From Corynebacterium aquatimens (GTDB lineage: Bacteria; Actinomycetota; Actinomycetes; Mycobacteriales; Mycobacteriaceae), in NCBI RefSeq assembly GCF_030408395.1, contig NZ_CP046980.1:2418001-2482000 (forward strand): 64,000 nucleotides of DNA. The letters are read 5' to 3'. This document shows, in pieces, positions 7,630 to 20,872 of this stretch. The stretch's first letter is position 1. Each line of letters begins with the position of its first letter. The notes below the pieces were generated by a model. It was not told where the DNA came from and ran no database searches. It saw nothing but the letters and a program-made list of their open reading frames with translations. A program made the translations under genes and the position numbers.

Positions 7630-8709
7630 ATGAACCAAAAATTATCTGCCCGCATGGTTGCGGGAGCTCTCCTTGTCGCCACATCGCTTGGTTTGGCGTC
7701 CTGCGAATCCGCGAAAGACGTCGCCTCTCCCCCAGAACGGGTCACGGTGGAATCCACTAGAACGGTGACGGTGACGGCGGACAACCGCGACGTCCCGGAA
7801 AAATTTAGCCACTACGTTGCCCTCGGTGATTCTTATGCCTCCATGGGTACTAAGTCCGGGGATTCGTACGGGCCAGAGTTCTGCGCCCGCAGCAAGGACA
7901 ATTACCCCAACCAGTTGGCGGACCTGTATCCCGGCATCAACAAAAACCGCGGTTTTACGGACGCGACCTGCCAAGGCGCGACCACCAATGACGTGATCAA
8001 CGTCCGCAACGTCGGTGACCGCGGTGGGGACGTGGATATTGATGCTTTGGCCGACCCGCAGGCAGCAAGCCTGGAGCCGAAGACGTCTGATGGAAAAGAC
8101 GAAGATAAGGGACGGTCCGAATCTGAAGATTTAAACGACGCGGATCCGAAGACCATCGCGGCGGAGATTGAGGCGCTGCAGCCGGATACAGACCTGATCA
8201 CGCTGTCGATCGGCGGTAATGACGTCAATTTCGGGCCCTGGAGCCGCTGCGTTGCGGGTGCACTTGAGGGCAAGGGCGGTGATGACTGTGACGAAGGCCT
8301 GATGGACGACACCGCGAATGCAGTCATGGAACTTCCGCAGCGCCTGGACAAGGTGTACGAAGAGATCCGCAAGCGTGCACCCAACGCAACGATCATTACC
8401 ACCGGCTACATGCCACTGGCGTCTTTAACGGACCAGTGCCCGCTGACGGACAAACTGCCCGGCGGAACACTGAACTGGGCTGCTGGTCTGACGGTGACGA
8501 TGAACGCGATGGCCCGTGACGCGGCGGCGCGCCACGGTGCGCTCTTCGTGGTTCCAGACAACGCAGAACTCCACTCCCTGTGCGCGCCCACGGAGGAACG
8601 CTGGACCGACCCCACCGGTGAAAAGACTGACTCTTACCCCGCCCACCCCACCCGCGCCGGGCAAAAGGCAATGGCGGAAGCGATCGTGGAGGTTTTGAAC
8701 GCGCTGTAG
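7630..8709 (+). CDS. SGNH/GDSL hydrolase lipoprotein
   Basis: 359 aa extracytoplasmic esterase/lipase. Signal peptide and lipobox LASC place the lipidated Cys near residue 25. The SGNH blocks are clear: block I YVALGDSYAS (nucleophile Ser near 68), block III SIGGNDVNF near 195, and block V YPAHPTRAGQKAMAEAI near 340 with the catalytic His. An acidic insert (TSDGKDEDKGRSESEDLND) separates blocks I and III. TACGAT at 7616-7621 is 8 nt before the ATG, so it is probably leaderless. Substrate unknown; cell-envelope lipids are plausible in a mycolic-acid organism. Confidence 0.85.
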   Translation: MNQKLSARMVAGALLVATSLGLASCESAKDVASPPERVTVESTRTVTVTADNRDVPEKFSHYVALGDSYASMGTKSGDSYGPEFCARSKDNYPNQLADLYPGINKNRGFTDATCQGATTNDVINVRNVGDRGGDVDIDALADPQAASLEPKTSDGKDEDKGRSESEDLNDADPKTIAAEIEALQPDTDLITLSIGGNDVNFGPWSRCVAGALEGKGGDDCDEGLMDDTANAVMELPQRLDKVYEEIRKRAPNATIITTGYMPLASLTDQCPLTDKLPGGTLNWAAGLTVTMNAMARDAAARHGALFVVPDNAELHSLCAPTEERWTDPTGEKTDSYPAHPTRAGQKAMAEAIVEVLNAL

Positions 8710-8723
8710 CCGATGCCTGACGG

Positions 8724-8876
8724 CTAGACCGTCACGTCGGTGTACGGCATCAGCGTGGACACCCACGGGAAGACAACCTCCATTAGAAGGAGAAACACCG
8801 CTACCGCCAGCGCGATCAAAAGCAGGATCTTTACAGGCTTCGGCCCTGGTAACAGGCGCCATAGAGCTGCGTACAT
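8724..8876 (-). CDS. Small membrane protein paired with class E sortase
   Basis: 50 aa: a short basic start (YAALWRLLPGPKPVK), one TM helix (ILLLIALAVAVFLLLM), then VFPWVSTLMPYTDVTV. This WRLLPGP...FPW...M(P)..DVTV pattern is one I recognise from small actinobacterial proteins next to class E sortases. AGAAAGG precedes the ATG on the minus strand, and the gene starts 29 bp after the sortase stop, in the same direction. Role unknown; a sortase or envelope cofactor is an inference. Confidence 0.75.
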   Translation of the reverse strand: MYAALWRLLPGPKPVKILLLIALAVAVFLLLMEVVFPWVSTLMPYTDVTV

Positions 8877-8904
8877 TGTCGGACCTTTCTAGCTGTTTTC
8901 TTCT

Positions 8905-9684
8905 CTAGCTGTTTTCTTCCATTGCATCCGGTGGGCCGGACTGCTTATCGGTTGCGTCCACGAGCATGGCGTGAATGATCATGCGCTCGGCGTTAGAGAA
9001 CTGCGGGTGGCAAGTCGTCAGCGTTAGAACGGCTTCCAGCCCGGCGCGGTCCTTCTCGCCTTTCTCGCCGGAGCGCTGTGGCTGGTCTGATTCGGGCTTG
9101 GGGTAGAGCACGGTGGAATCCCACGGCGTTGTGATGTGGCGCCCCAGCACGTTGCGGTAGTCGCCGCTGGTCACGCGTTCGCGCAGGTCCTCAGGGAGGC
9201 ATGACGCCGCCTTGGTGCGCCCAGCGCCTCCCTCCATGGGGAGGACTCGGTAGGTGAGCCACTCGGTTTTGGTTTCCACGACGATGGCGTCGCAGGAGCG
9301 TAGCTGCCCCAGATCGTTGAACGGGGCGCCTTTACCCACCCGGTGGCCGGCGACAGCGAAGTTACCCCGCTCCCCTGGCATCTGCGTGGTTTGATACCGG
9401 CCAGGTCCGGCGACAAGCACGTCTTCCGTCGTTCCCTCCAGGATCGCAAACTGGTAGTCAGCGCCGAAGGTGGGGATGTACAGCTTGGCAAAGGCGTCGC
9501 CAAGCGCCGGCGCGCGCTTTTCGCGCGGGTTTTCCCACTCTTTGGCGAGCTGCGATTGGGCATCATTCTGCAACAGGCCGGACTTGATGTTGGTCCAGTA
9601 CGCCTCATAAAAGGCAAAGAGCAGGAAGATGACACCGACGGTGATGAAGACTTCGCCGAGCACCTGTTGTGGCGTGGTGCGCAT
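8905..9684 (-). CDS. srtE: Class E sortase
   Basis: 259 aa membrane-anchored transpeptidase that would attach sorting-signal proteins to the envelope. An N-terminal TM helix (residues 10-28) leads to the sortase barrel. Catalytic His is in AVAGHRVG near residue 115, Cys in LTLTTCHP near 225, and the Arg candidate in FSNAERMII. The TTCHP context is typical of class E. The ATG at 9684 sits 7 nt behind TAGGGT, so the transcript is probably leaderless; a GTG at 9693 is possible. I saw no classical sorting-signal substrate in this window. Confidence 0.86.
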   Translation of the reverse strand: MRTTPQQVLGEVFITVGVIFLLFAFYEAYWTNIKSGLLQNDAQSQLAKEWENPREKRAPALGDAFAKLYIPTFGADYQFAILEGTTEDVLVAGPGRYQTTQMPGERGNFAVAGHRVGKGAPFNDLGQLRSCDAIVVETKTEWLTYRVLPMEGGAGRTKAASCLPEDLRERVTSGDYRNVLGRHITTPWDSTVLYPKPESDQPQRSGEKGEKDRAGLEAVLTLTTCHPQFSNAERMIIHAMLVDATDKQSGPPDAMEENS

Positions 9685-9734
9685 GGTAAACACCCTAACC
9701 GCCGTGCACCCGGCGGGCCACTATCATTAGCCCC

Positions 9735-10928
9735 GTGATGTCGCTGTTCGTCTTTCCGGTTTCTGCGGTGATGAAGTTCTGGCACCGCCTGCTCTCTGAC
9801 GTGCTTGGGGCGGCGCCGGACACCGCGTGGGTGGCTGCAATTATTCTTCTGGTGATCACCATCCGCAGCATGATCGCACCGTTTAGCTGGACAATCATGA
9901 AGTCCGGCCGTACCGCACTGCTGATGCGACCAGAGCTCAAGGAGCTCGAAGAGCAATATCGCTTATCGACGACCCATGAAGACGTCGCTGCCTACGACGA
10001 AGCGCGCAAGGACGTGCAGAAGAAATACGGGTACAACCCGATCGCCGGGTGCGTGCCGCCGCTGATTCAGATCCCCGCGTTTTTGGGTTTGTACCGGCTG
10101 CTGTTGTGGATGTCCGTGCCGGAAAACGGGCACACCGGCGGGAGCATCGGGCTGCTGACCAGCGATGATGTTTCGTCCTTCTTGGACACCCGGTTCATGG
10201 GTGAACCGCTGCCCGCGTACATGGCAATGACTCCTGAGCAGTTTGCCAACCTGGGCACCACCGCGGAACAGGTCGGAGCGGTGGCGGTACCGCTGTTGAT
10301 CTGCGCGATCATCTTCACCACCTTCAACATGGTTTTGGGCCAGATCCGCACGCGCGCAACCATGGATTGGGAGCAGGGGTTTGCCCGCGGTGTCTACCGC
10401 GTCGTCTGGGGTTTCGCTATCGCGGTGCCGTTCATGCTGATCGGTGTGGCTCTCACAGGGCGCATCCCCATCGCTTTGTTGCTCTACTGGTTCTGCAACA
10501 ACCTGTGGACCTTGGGGCAGACCATCATCATGTGGATCGCAGTGGTGAAGAAGTACCCACTGGATGACACGCACCTAACGCATCTGGACACCTCCCGCAC
10601 CACCTACTTGAAACAGGCACGCGAGCGCAAAGCCACCAAACGGGACTGGCGCCGCCGCCGTCTCGCGGCAGTGACCACCCCGCAGAAGGCAGGCCACATC
10701 CGGCGCGAAATCAAGGCCGAGAAGCAATCTTTGAAAGACACCGCCGCTGCCGCCAAAGCTGAACGCAAAGCAGCCGCCAAACAGCAGTCCAAGGTCCGTT
10801 CCGAACTACGCAAGCAGACGTTGGAAAAACAGCGGGCGGAACGAGCCGCACGACGCGAAGAAAAAGCACGCGAACACACGGAGCAGTCCGCACCGAAGGT
10901 CGTCGATAAGCATGAGCCCGAAGAATAG
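9735..10928 (+). CDS. YidC/Oxa1-family membrane insertase paralog
   Basis: 397 aa. Five hydrophobic segments span residues 1-280, with the family loop EEQYRLSTT...DEARKDVQKKYGYNPIAGCVPPLIQIPAFLGLYRLL, and the later segments PIALLLYWFCNNLWTLGQ. The C-terminal 110 residues are a highly charged coiled coil (KQARERKATKRDWRRRR..., AAKAERKAAAKQQ) that could contact ribosomes. TATCAT at 9722-9727 is 7 nt before the GTG at 9735, suggesting leaderless initiation there; an ATG follows at 9738. The main yidC is usually next to rpmH/rnpA, so this is likely the second, accessory copy. Confidence 0.86.
   Translation: MMSLFVFPVSAVMKFWHRLLSDVLGAAPDTAWVAAIILLVITIRSMIAPFSWTIMKSGRTALLMRPELKELEEQYRLSTTHEDVAAYDEARKDVQKKYGYNPIAGCVPPLIQIPAFLGLYRLLLWMSVPENGHTGGSIGLLTSDDVSSFLDTRFMGEPLPAYMAMTPEQFANLGTTAEQVGAVAVPLLICAIIFTTFNMVLGQIRTRATMDWEQGFARGVYRVVWGFAIAVPFMLIGVALTGRIPIALLLYWFCNNLWTLGQTIIMWIAVVKKYPLDDTHLTHLDTSRTTYLKQARERKATKRDWRRRRLAAVTTPQKAGHIRREIKAEKQSLKDTAAAAKAERKAAAKQQSKVRSELRKQTLEKQRAERAARREEKAREHTEQSAPKVVDKHEPEE
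9961..9971 (+). repeat. 11-mer GCTTATCGACG
   Basis: In the YidC-like gene; read CGC TTA TCG ACG, with the rare codon TTA. Confidence 0.85.
10901..10911 (-). repeat. 11-mer GCTTATCGACG (complement)
   Basis: Near the 3' end of the YidC-like gene; read GTC GAT AAG CAT. Confidence 0.85.
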
Positions 10929-10945
10929 GGGCTCTCATCGAGAGA

Positions 10946-11563
10946 CTAAATCGAGTAATCGATCGGCGGTGCGCTAAGCATCTGCCGGGCAAGGTCGCGC
11001 GCGGTGTCCAGCGGAGCCACGTCGCGAGCGATGCGTGCGCCGGTCATTCCGCCGTCGAGGAAAATGAGTAGCTGGCTCGCTTGGTTTGCGGACGGGTAAC
11101 CATTCTTGCGGTTGAGCATCTCCGTCATGGTGTCGTGCATCCAGCGGCGGTGCTCATGACACGCGGCGACGATGGCCCGCTCTGAATCGTTCTCTGGGCG
11201 GGGGTACTCTGTCGCAGCGTTGATGAAGGGGGAGCCGCGGAAGTCTTTCTTCGGCTGCTCCTCAATAGCAATGTCGTAGAACGCCAGAATCTTCGAATCC
11301 GTGTCCACCATTGTTTCGGTGCGGCGGCGCCAGAGATCGCGGTACTCCTGGTCTAAGTTCTCCAAATACGCGATGACCAGGTTATCCTTTGAGCCCAGCA
11401 GCGAGTACAGCGAGGCCTTTGCTACATCCGCCTCCTTCAGGATCCGGTCAATGCCGATGACCCTGATGCCTTCCTCAGTGAAAAGCTTTGTCGCAGCATC
11501 CAGAAGTCGCTGACGTGGACTGGGCCGGTTGCGGCGCTTCGTAGGCTTTTTTGGACTGGGCAC
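10946..11563 (-). CDS. TetR-family regulator
   Basis: 205 aa. The N-terminal helix-turn-helix (RQRLLDAATKLFTEEGIRVIGIDRILKEADVAKASLYSLLGSKDNLV) is followed by an all-helical ligand domain. The GTG at 11563 lies 7 nt downstream of TATATT, so it appears leaderless; longer frames upstream would run through the operator. The palindrome at 11581-11610 directly upstream suggests autorepression. The gene is convergent with the YidC-like gene; its targets are unknown. Confidence 0.8.
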   Translation of the reverse strand: MPSPKKPTKRRNRPSPRQRLLDAATKLFTEEGIRVIGIDRILKEADVAKASLYSLLGSKDNLVIAYLENLDQEYRDLWRRRTETMVDTDSKILAFYDIAIEEQPKKDFRGSPFINAATEYPRPENDSERAIVAACHEHRRWMHDTMTEMLNRKNGYPSANQASQLLIFLDGGMTGARIARDVAPLDTARDLARQMLSAPPIDYSI

Positions 11564-11580
11564 GTCTCTAAATATAGACA

Positions 11581-11610
11581 AACCGGTACGTTCACACAAC
11601 GATACCGGTT
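11581..11610. promoter_or_regulatory. Candidate TetR operator
   Basis: Inverted repeat AACCGGTACGTT ... AACGATACCGGTT around a CACAC centre, just upstream of the -10 of the tetR gene. Arm spacing suits a TetR dimer. It also lies immediately beyond the 3' end of the glsB-like gene. Confidence 0.55.
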
Positions 11611-11614
11611 CTTT

Positions 11615-11875
11615 TTATCCCCTGACCTTGTTCACAATCCACAGCAGGATGCAGGCGCCCAGGACGCACGTGAGGAAGCTGAAGAACCACTGCGCACTTT
11701 CAACGTCAAAGAACAGGCCCAAAACCGCACCGCCGATCAGGCCACCGATGATGCCAACCACAATGTTGGCCCAGATCCCCATTTCCGCGTCGCGCTTCAT
11801 CAGGATCGACGCGACCCAGCCGGCAATACCGCCGATGACGATCCAACCGAGGAATCCTAAACCTAAAACGGGCAT
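11615..11875 (-). CDS. GlsB/YeaQ/YmgE-family small membrane stress protein
   Basis: 86 aa with three hydrophobic glycine-rich helices (GWIVIGGIAGWVASIL, IVVGIIGGLIGGAVLGLFF, FLTCVLGACILLWIV), the hallmark of the family once called transglycosylase-associated. Usually induced by stress; biochemical role unknown. AGAAAGAAGAG precedes the ATG. It lies between a TetR gene and a universal stress protein on the same strand. Confidence 0.82.
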   Translation of the reverse strand: MPVLGLGFLGWIVIGGIAGWVASILMKRDAEMGIWANIVVGIIGGLIGGAVLGLFFDVESAQWFFSFLTCVLGACILLWIVNKVRG

Positions 11876-11921
11876 GTTCTCTTCTTTCTGTGGGTGCTGA
11901 TCAAAGGACGAATGGGGATGG

Positions 11922-12845
11922 CTACTTCCGCCGTGGACGCGTCTCCGGGCGGACCACCATCATCGGGCACGGCGCGGCCTGTAGAAGGGCACGCGACGTG
12001 GAGCCAAGGAGCATTCCCTTGAATCCGCCGCGTCCGTGGGAACCGGTGATAAGCAGCTGCGCATCCTTCGAGTGATCGACCAACGCGCGCACCGGGCGGT
12101 CCCGTGTGACAATCTGCTTGACCTGCACCGATGGGTAGCGGTCCTGGTAAGGCTCAAGAGTCTGGGAAAGGAGCGACCTGCGCTCTTCCTCTACCTGGTC
12201 CCACTGCGTGCCACTGAACACTGCGCCCGCCATGGGCTCGTGGACCTGGTTGTCCAGCCAGGTGTGCACGGCAACCAGCTCCGCCCCACGGGCTTCCGCC
12301 TCCTGGAACGCAACCTCGGTTGCCTTCGCGGACACTTCAGAGCCATCGACACCGACGACCACCGGACCGTACTTCGTGTCTTGCGTCACCGCGTTGTCTT
12401 CCCGCACCACAACAACGGGGCAGGATGCGTGGGATACCACGGCGGCGGATACCGAGCCCAAGACCATGCCGGACAGACCACCAAGGCCGCGGGAACCCAT
12501 GACGATCATGGTCGCGGACTGGGACATCTCCAGCAGCATGTCAATCGGAGAAGCCTCAGCCACCGAGTGGCCAATCTCTACGTCAGGAGCGATCTCATGG
12601 GCAATCGCGCGCGCTGCCTCAATTTTCTGCAGGCACTCCCGCTGCAGATCCTCATACAGCTCCTGCGGGGGCACCATGCCCTCGGCATAGAGGAACTGCG
12701 GCATGGTGTAGCTTGTTGCCAGCCGCAGGGGGACCCCGCGCTTCATCGCGGTGTTCGCGGCCCACCGGACCGCGTTATTAGAGGGTTCGCCGCCATCAAC
12801 GGCGACGACCACCATGTTTTCAAAATCCCGGTTTTCGCTGCTCAT
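11922..12845 (-). CDS. Tandem universal stress protein
   Basis: 307 aa made of two UspA domains. Domain 1 (about 9-150) carries VVVAVDGGEPSNNAV and the ATP-binding loop VMGSRGLGGLSGMVLGSVS. Domain 2 (about 160-300) carries VVVGVDGSEVS and ITGSHGRGGFKGMLLGSTSRAL. Both G-2X-G-9X-G(S/T) loops look intact, so it probably binds ATP. AGAAAGG precedes the ATG. Confidence 0.9.
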   Translation of the reverse strand: MSSENRDFENMVVVAVDGGEPSNNAVRWAANTAMKRGVPLRLATSYTMPQFLYAEGMVPPQELYEDLQRECLQKIEAARAIAHEIAPDVEIGHSVAEASPIDMLLEMSQSATMIVMGSRGLGGLSGMVLGSVSAAVVSHASCPVVVVREDNAVTQDTKYGPVVVGVDGSEVSAKATEVAFQEAEARGAELVAVHTWLDNQVHEPMAGAVFSGTQWDQVEEERRSLLSQTLEPYQDRYPSVQVKQIVTRDRPVRALVDHSKDAQLLITGSHGRGGFKGMLLGSTSRALLQAAPCPMMVVRPETRPRRK

Positions 12846-12947
12846 GAGTGTGCCTTTCTGTTCGCTACTTCAATTGTAACGAGCGGCACGACACCACGAA
12901 CGGGAACAGCCCTAACGGCTTTCTAACGGCCCGTGACCGCCAACTGC

Positions 12948-13094
12948 TTAGCGCGGAATTTCTACGCGTTCAGCCGGGCCGGCGTTAGGCGGGAAGAGGA
13001 TGTTGTAGATGAAAGTCAGGAAATCGGCGATGGCCTTACCGATACCTTCGCCGAAGAAGGCTGTGAGCTGGTTCAAAATCGCATCAAGATTCAT
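12948..13094 (-). CDS. 48-residue amphipathic peptide, possibly a PorA/PorH-like channel
   Basis: Encodes NLDAILNQLTAFFGEGIGK, then AIADFLTFIYNILFPPNAG and a charged tail ERVEIPR. A short helical amphipathic peptide with no signal sequence resembles the tiny corynebacterial outer-membrane channel subunits PorA and PorH, although I cannot align it confidently to either. TAGTGT lies 7 nt before the ATG, so it is probably leaderless. It is divergent from the pseudouridine synthase, with only 23 bp between the starts. A phage-like holin or toxin peptide is the main alternative. Confidence 0.6.
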   Translation of the reverse strand: MNLDAILNQLTAFFGEGIGKAIADFLTFIYNILFPPNAGPAERVEIPR

Positions 13095-13117
13095 GGGCAA
13101 TACACTATTACATTGCT

Positions 13118-14092
13118 ATGCCCCGTAGAAATTATCCGCCACTTCCGCCGCGCGACGGCCTGGGAGCAACGCGCGCCCGCGTCCCTGAGGACCCCCTCGA
13201 TGGCCTGGACTCGCGTGTTCCAACCGCCTTCGATTTCGTCCGCCACCTGGTATTTACCCAACGCCACCGCCACCCGGACGATGATGACAACGCGGTGCTC
13301 GCGCGGTTTTTCGCCGGCGAGGTCGTGCTCATCGACTGCACGCCGCTTACGCCGGACACGCCCGTGGCGCCAGGCACAGACGTGTTCTTTTACCGCAGGC
13401 CCGCCCCTGAAACACCAGTCCCTTATGAGATCGAAGAGGTCTACGAGGACGCGGACATTATGGTGGTGCGCAAGCCCCCGTTCCTCGCGACCATGCCGCG
13501 CGCGGCCCACATCACCGAGTCAGCTACTGTGCGCCTTCGCCGGGCCACGGGCAACGAGGAACTCACACCAGCTCATCGCCTCGACCGCATGACATCGGGC
13601 CTGCTCCTCTTTACCAAACACAGGAATATTCGGGGGGCCTACCAGGAACTTTTCGCTCGGAGGGAGGTTCACAAGGAATATGAGGCCGTCGCTAAGCATG
13701 CGGGCCTTAGTCCTCCGCTTGAGTGGAAGCACCACATTGTGAAGCGACCTGGTGAAATTGCCGCGCACATCGCGCATGACCGCGAGCCCAACGCGCACAC
13801 CATCGTGCGTTCCATCACCCGCATTCCCCGCCCCCCGCAGGGCGAAGCTAACGCCGATTACGCGATTTACCTGCTCGAACCCATCACCGGGAAGACCCAC
13901 CAGTTGCGAATTCAAATGAACGCCGCGGGCGTGCCCATCCTCGGCGACCCCGTCTACCCCATCACCGCGCCCTTCGGCGACGAGGATTTCGCGTACCCCA
14001 TGTACCTCGCCTCCGTCGCCCTGTCCTTCATCGACCCCCTCACGCAACGTCCGCGCGAATTCACAATCGACGGCTTCCCCGAACTTCACTAG
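13118..14092 (+). CDS. RluA-family rRNA/tRNA pseudouridine synthase
   Basis: 324 aa. The catalytic-Asp motif is AHRLDRMTSGLLLFTK near residue 155, followed by the family stretches REVHKEYEAV and GKTHQLRIQMNAAGVPILGDPVYP. Residues 1-100 look like a degenerate S4-like region. It isomerises uridine in structured RNA; the exact target cannot be assigned. It starts 23 bp from a divergent small gene and ends 7 bp before the CadD-like gene, so the two are probably cotranscribed. Confidence 0.88.
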   Translation: MPRRNYPPLPPRDGLGATRARVPEDPLDGLDSRVPTAFDFVRHLVFTQRHRHPDDDDNAVLARFFAGEVVLIDCTPLTPDTPVAPGTDVFFYRRPAPETPVPYEIEEVYEDADIMVVRKPPFLATMPRAAHITESATVRLRRATGNEELTPAHRLDRMTSGLLLFTKHRNIRGAYQELFARREVHKEYEAVAKHAGLSPPLEWKHHIVKRPGEIAAHIAHDREPNAHTIVRSITRIPRPPQGEANADYAIYLLEPITGKTHQLRIQMNAAGVPILGDPVYPITAPFGDEDFAYPMYLASVALSFIDPLTQRPREFTIDGFPELH

Positions 14093-14099
14093 GGGCACA

Positions 14100-14738
14100 A
14101 TGCTTATCGACGACAGCCCCCTCCTCCCCTCCATCGCCGCCGCGGTAGGGCTCTTCATCGCGACGAACATCGACGACATCATCATCCTGTCACTATTCTT
14201 CGCACGGGGCCGGGGCCGCACCGGCGCAATACGCACCATCGCTGCCGGTCAGTACATAGGCTTCATCGGCATTCTGATTCTCTCCGTCGCCACCGCGATC
14301 GGCTCCGCGGCAGTACTCCCTCCATGGGCAATCCCACTCTTCGGATTAGTGCCGCTGGGAATCGGGCTGTGGGAGGCGTGGGAGGCCTGGGAGTCCGGAG
14401 ACCGTGGGGAAGACAGTAGTGACACAGGTAGCGATAGCGACGAGAGCGGACAGCTACGAAACAAAACCCTGAACATCGCCACTGTTGCCGGCGTAACCTT
14501 CGCCAACGGCGGCGACAACATCGGTGTGTACGTTCCGGTTTTCGTTCAGGTACCGCCAACCACCGTTGCCGTCTACTGCATCGTCTTCCTGATCCTCATC
14601 GCGCCACTGGTGTGGGCCGCGCACTACATCACCAGCCGCGAACCGATAGCCGAGCTACTGGAAAGATTTGAAACCATCCTTTTCCCCGCAATGATGATCC
14701 TCCTCGGAATCGCAATCCTGGCCGGCGGCTATCTCTAA
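14100..14738 (+). CDS. CadD-family cation exporter
   Basis: 212 aa polytopic protein of the LysE/CadD superfamily. FIATNIDDIIILSLFF near residue 20 and a second related motif TFANGGDNIGVYVPVF near 135 are the paired acidic membrane signatures of cadmium-resistance-type transporters. An acidic cytosolic loop (EAWESGDRGEDSSDTGSDSDES) separates the two halves. Substrate not determined. It is followed by a long inverted repeat that also closes the rRNA operon from the other side. Confidence 0.8.
   Translation: MLIDDSPLLPSIAAAVGLFIATNIDDIIILSLFFARGRGRTGAIRTIAAGQYIGFIGILILSVATAIGSAAVLPPWAIPLFGLVPLGIGLWEAWEAWESGDRGEDSSDTGSDSDESGQLRNKTLNIATVAGVTFANGGDNIGVYVPVFVQVPPTTVAVYCIVFLILIAPLVWAAHYITSREPIAELLERFETILFPAMMILLGIAILAGGYL
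14102..14112 (+). repeat. 11-mer GCTTATCGACG
   Basis: Codons 1-4 of the CadD-like gene; ATG CTT ATC GAC, with the uncommon Leu codon CTT. Confidence 0.85.
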
Positions 14739-14756
14739 CCTCTTTGGGGATAGTGA

Positions 14757-14823
14757 AGCGCCCGTCGTGGTGGGTGCTGGGTGGCATCCTTGTCGACGGG
14801 CGCTGTGTTTATTTTGTTGTTGT
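14757..14823. terminator. Terminator between cadD-like gene and rRNA operon
   Basis: AGCGCCCGTCG at 14757-14767 pairs with CGACGGGCGCT at 14794-14804 around a 26-nt loop. A T-rich tract follows on the plus strand, so it fits the plus-strand gene best; the stem could also stop the rRNA operon arriving from the right. Confidence 0.65.
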
Positions 14824-14831
14824 TGTTTGTT

Positions 14832-14949
14832 GGTCGGCGGTGACTTACTCTCCCACACCCTCCCGGGTGCAGTACCATCAGCGCTGGTGGGCTTAGCTTC
14901 CGGGTTCGGAATGGGACCGGGCGTGTCCCCACTGCTATTACCACCGACA
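14832..14949 (-). rRNA. rrf: 5S ribosomal RNA
   Basis: On the minus strand this reads GTCGGTGGTAATAGCAGTGG and ends near GTAAGTCACCGCCGACC, with the GGTCCCATTCCGAACCC core in the middle. Length about 118 nt. It is the last gene of the operon. Ends are estimated to within a few bases. Confidence 0.9.
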
Positions 14950-15094
14950 CGTTATTTGGGGCTTTACCTATCACCCAACGATATGGGTGTGGGTTTGTGT
15001 TTGTGGTGTGTCAGTGACCGGGTAGTGGACGCGTTGCATACAGACGATTTGCGTGTTGTTTTTGTTTGGTGTGCCCCTGATGTGTTTGTGTTGG

Positions 15095-20123
<5,029 letters not shown>

Positions 20124-20487
20124 GTTTCAACAAACAAAGTGAAACAGGCCGTGAAAAGCCCAAAACCCAACCAAAACAAACCACCCACACAACCAACAAC
20201 CAAAAACACTCAGCCGCCGGAAGCATGAACTGGCTATAAAAAATCCAAAAATTACCAAACACCACAACCACACACACAAACACACACGCATCCGCATGCA
20301 CAGTCACAGCATCAAAACGTTGCATCCCGCATCCGACGAGGAAAAACCAGAACACAACAAAATCCAATCAGCCCATGCAACCAACCAGAACACCACGACG
20401 CCATCAAAGGTTCACGCCGCAGCAACCAGCACACACCACACACAAAAAAGCATGCAGCCAATCACACAAACCAATCCAAACAAAACA

Positions 20488-20516
20488 ATTGGCACACTAT
20501 CGAGTTCTCACACAAC
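20488..20516 (-). promoter_or_regulatory. rRNA antitermination-like element before 16S
   Basis: The minus strand reads TGTGAGAACTCGATAGTGTG, the leader copy of the element also found before 23S. It lies about 370 nt upstream of the 16S 5' end. Confidence 0.65.
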
Positions 20517-20568
20517 ACACGCACACCCCGTCAGACACACAATATGCCCTCCGCAAGCGGCTTGGATG

Positions 20569-20598
20569 ACCCTACACACTCACACGAAGCGAAGTCAA
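20569..20598 (-). promoter_or_regulatory. rRNA promoter candidate, proximal
   Basis: Minus strand: -35 TTGACT (complement of 20593-20598), 18-nt spacer, -10 TAGGGT (complement of 20569-20574). It drives towards 16S across a leader of about 440 nt. Confidence 0.6.
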
Positions 20599-20733
20599 AC
20601 TCGCCTCACAATGAAGTCTTAAGTAGAAGTCTTGCCAACACTCGTTTTCCTACCGCCACACTTTTAAGAACCGAACTCCCGATCAATTCTCGGGCCAGTC
20701 GGCGAGGCGTTGTCGGTCGCGCTGACTTGAACT

Positions 20734-20762
20734 AAGTTACACACGGGCTTTCACGAAAGCAA
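20734..20762 (-). promoter_or_regulatory. rRNA promoter candidate, distal
   Basis: Minus strand: -35 TTGCTT (complement of 20757-20762), 17-nt spacer, -10 TAACTT (complement of 20734-20739). It is about 165 bp upstream of the proximal promoter. Two stacked promoters are common for rRNA operons. Confidence 0.5.
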
Positions 20763-20872
20763 ATCCGTCGAAGTTCACTGCCTAGATTGAGCTTTGACCT
20801 GCATGTTTAGAGTGCATGGACACTGCAGCCTTTTTGCGCAAAACGTGCAAGGGAAGCCGTTTTTGATGGCGT

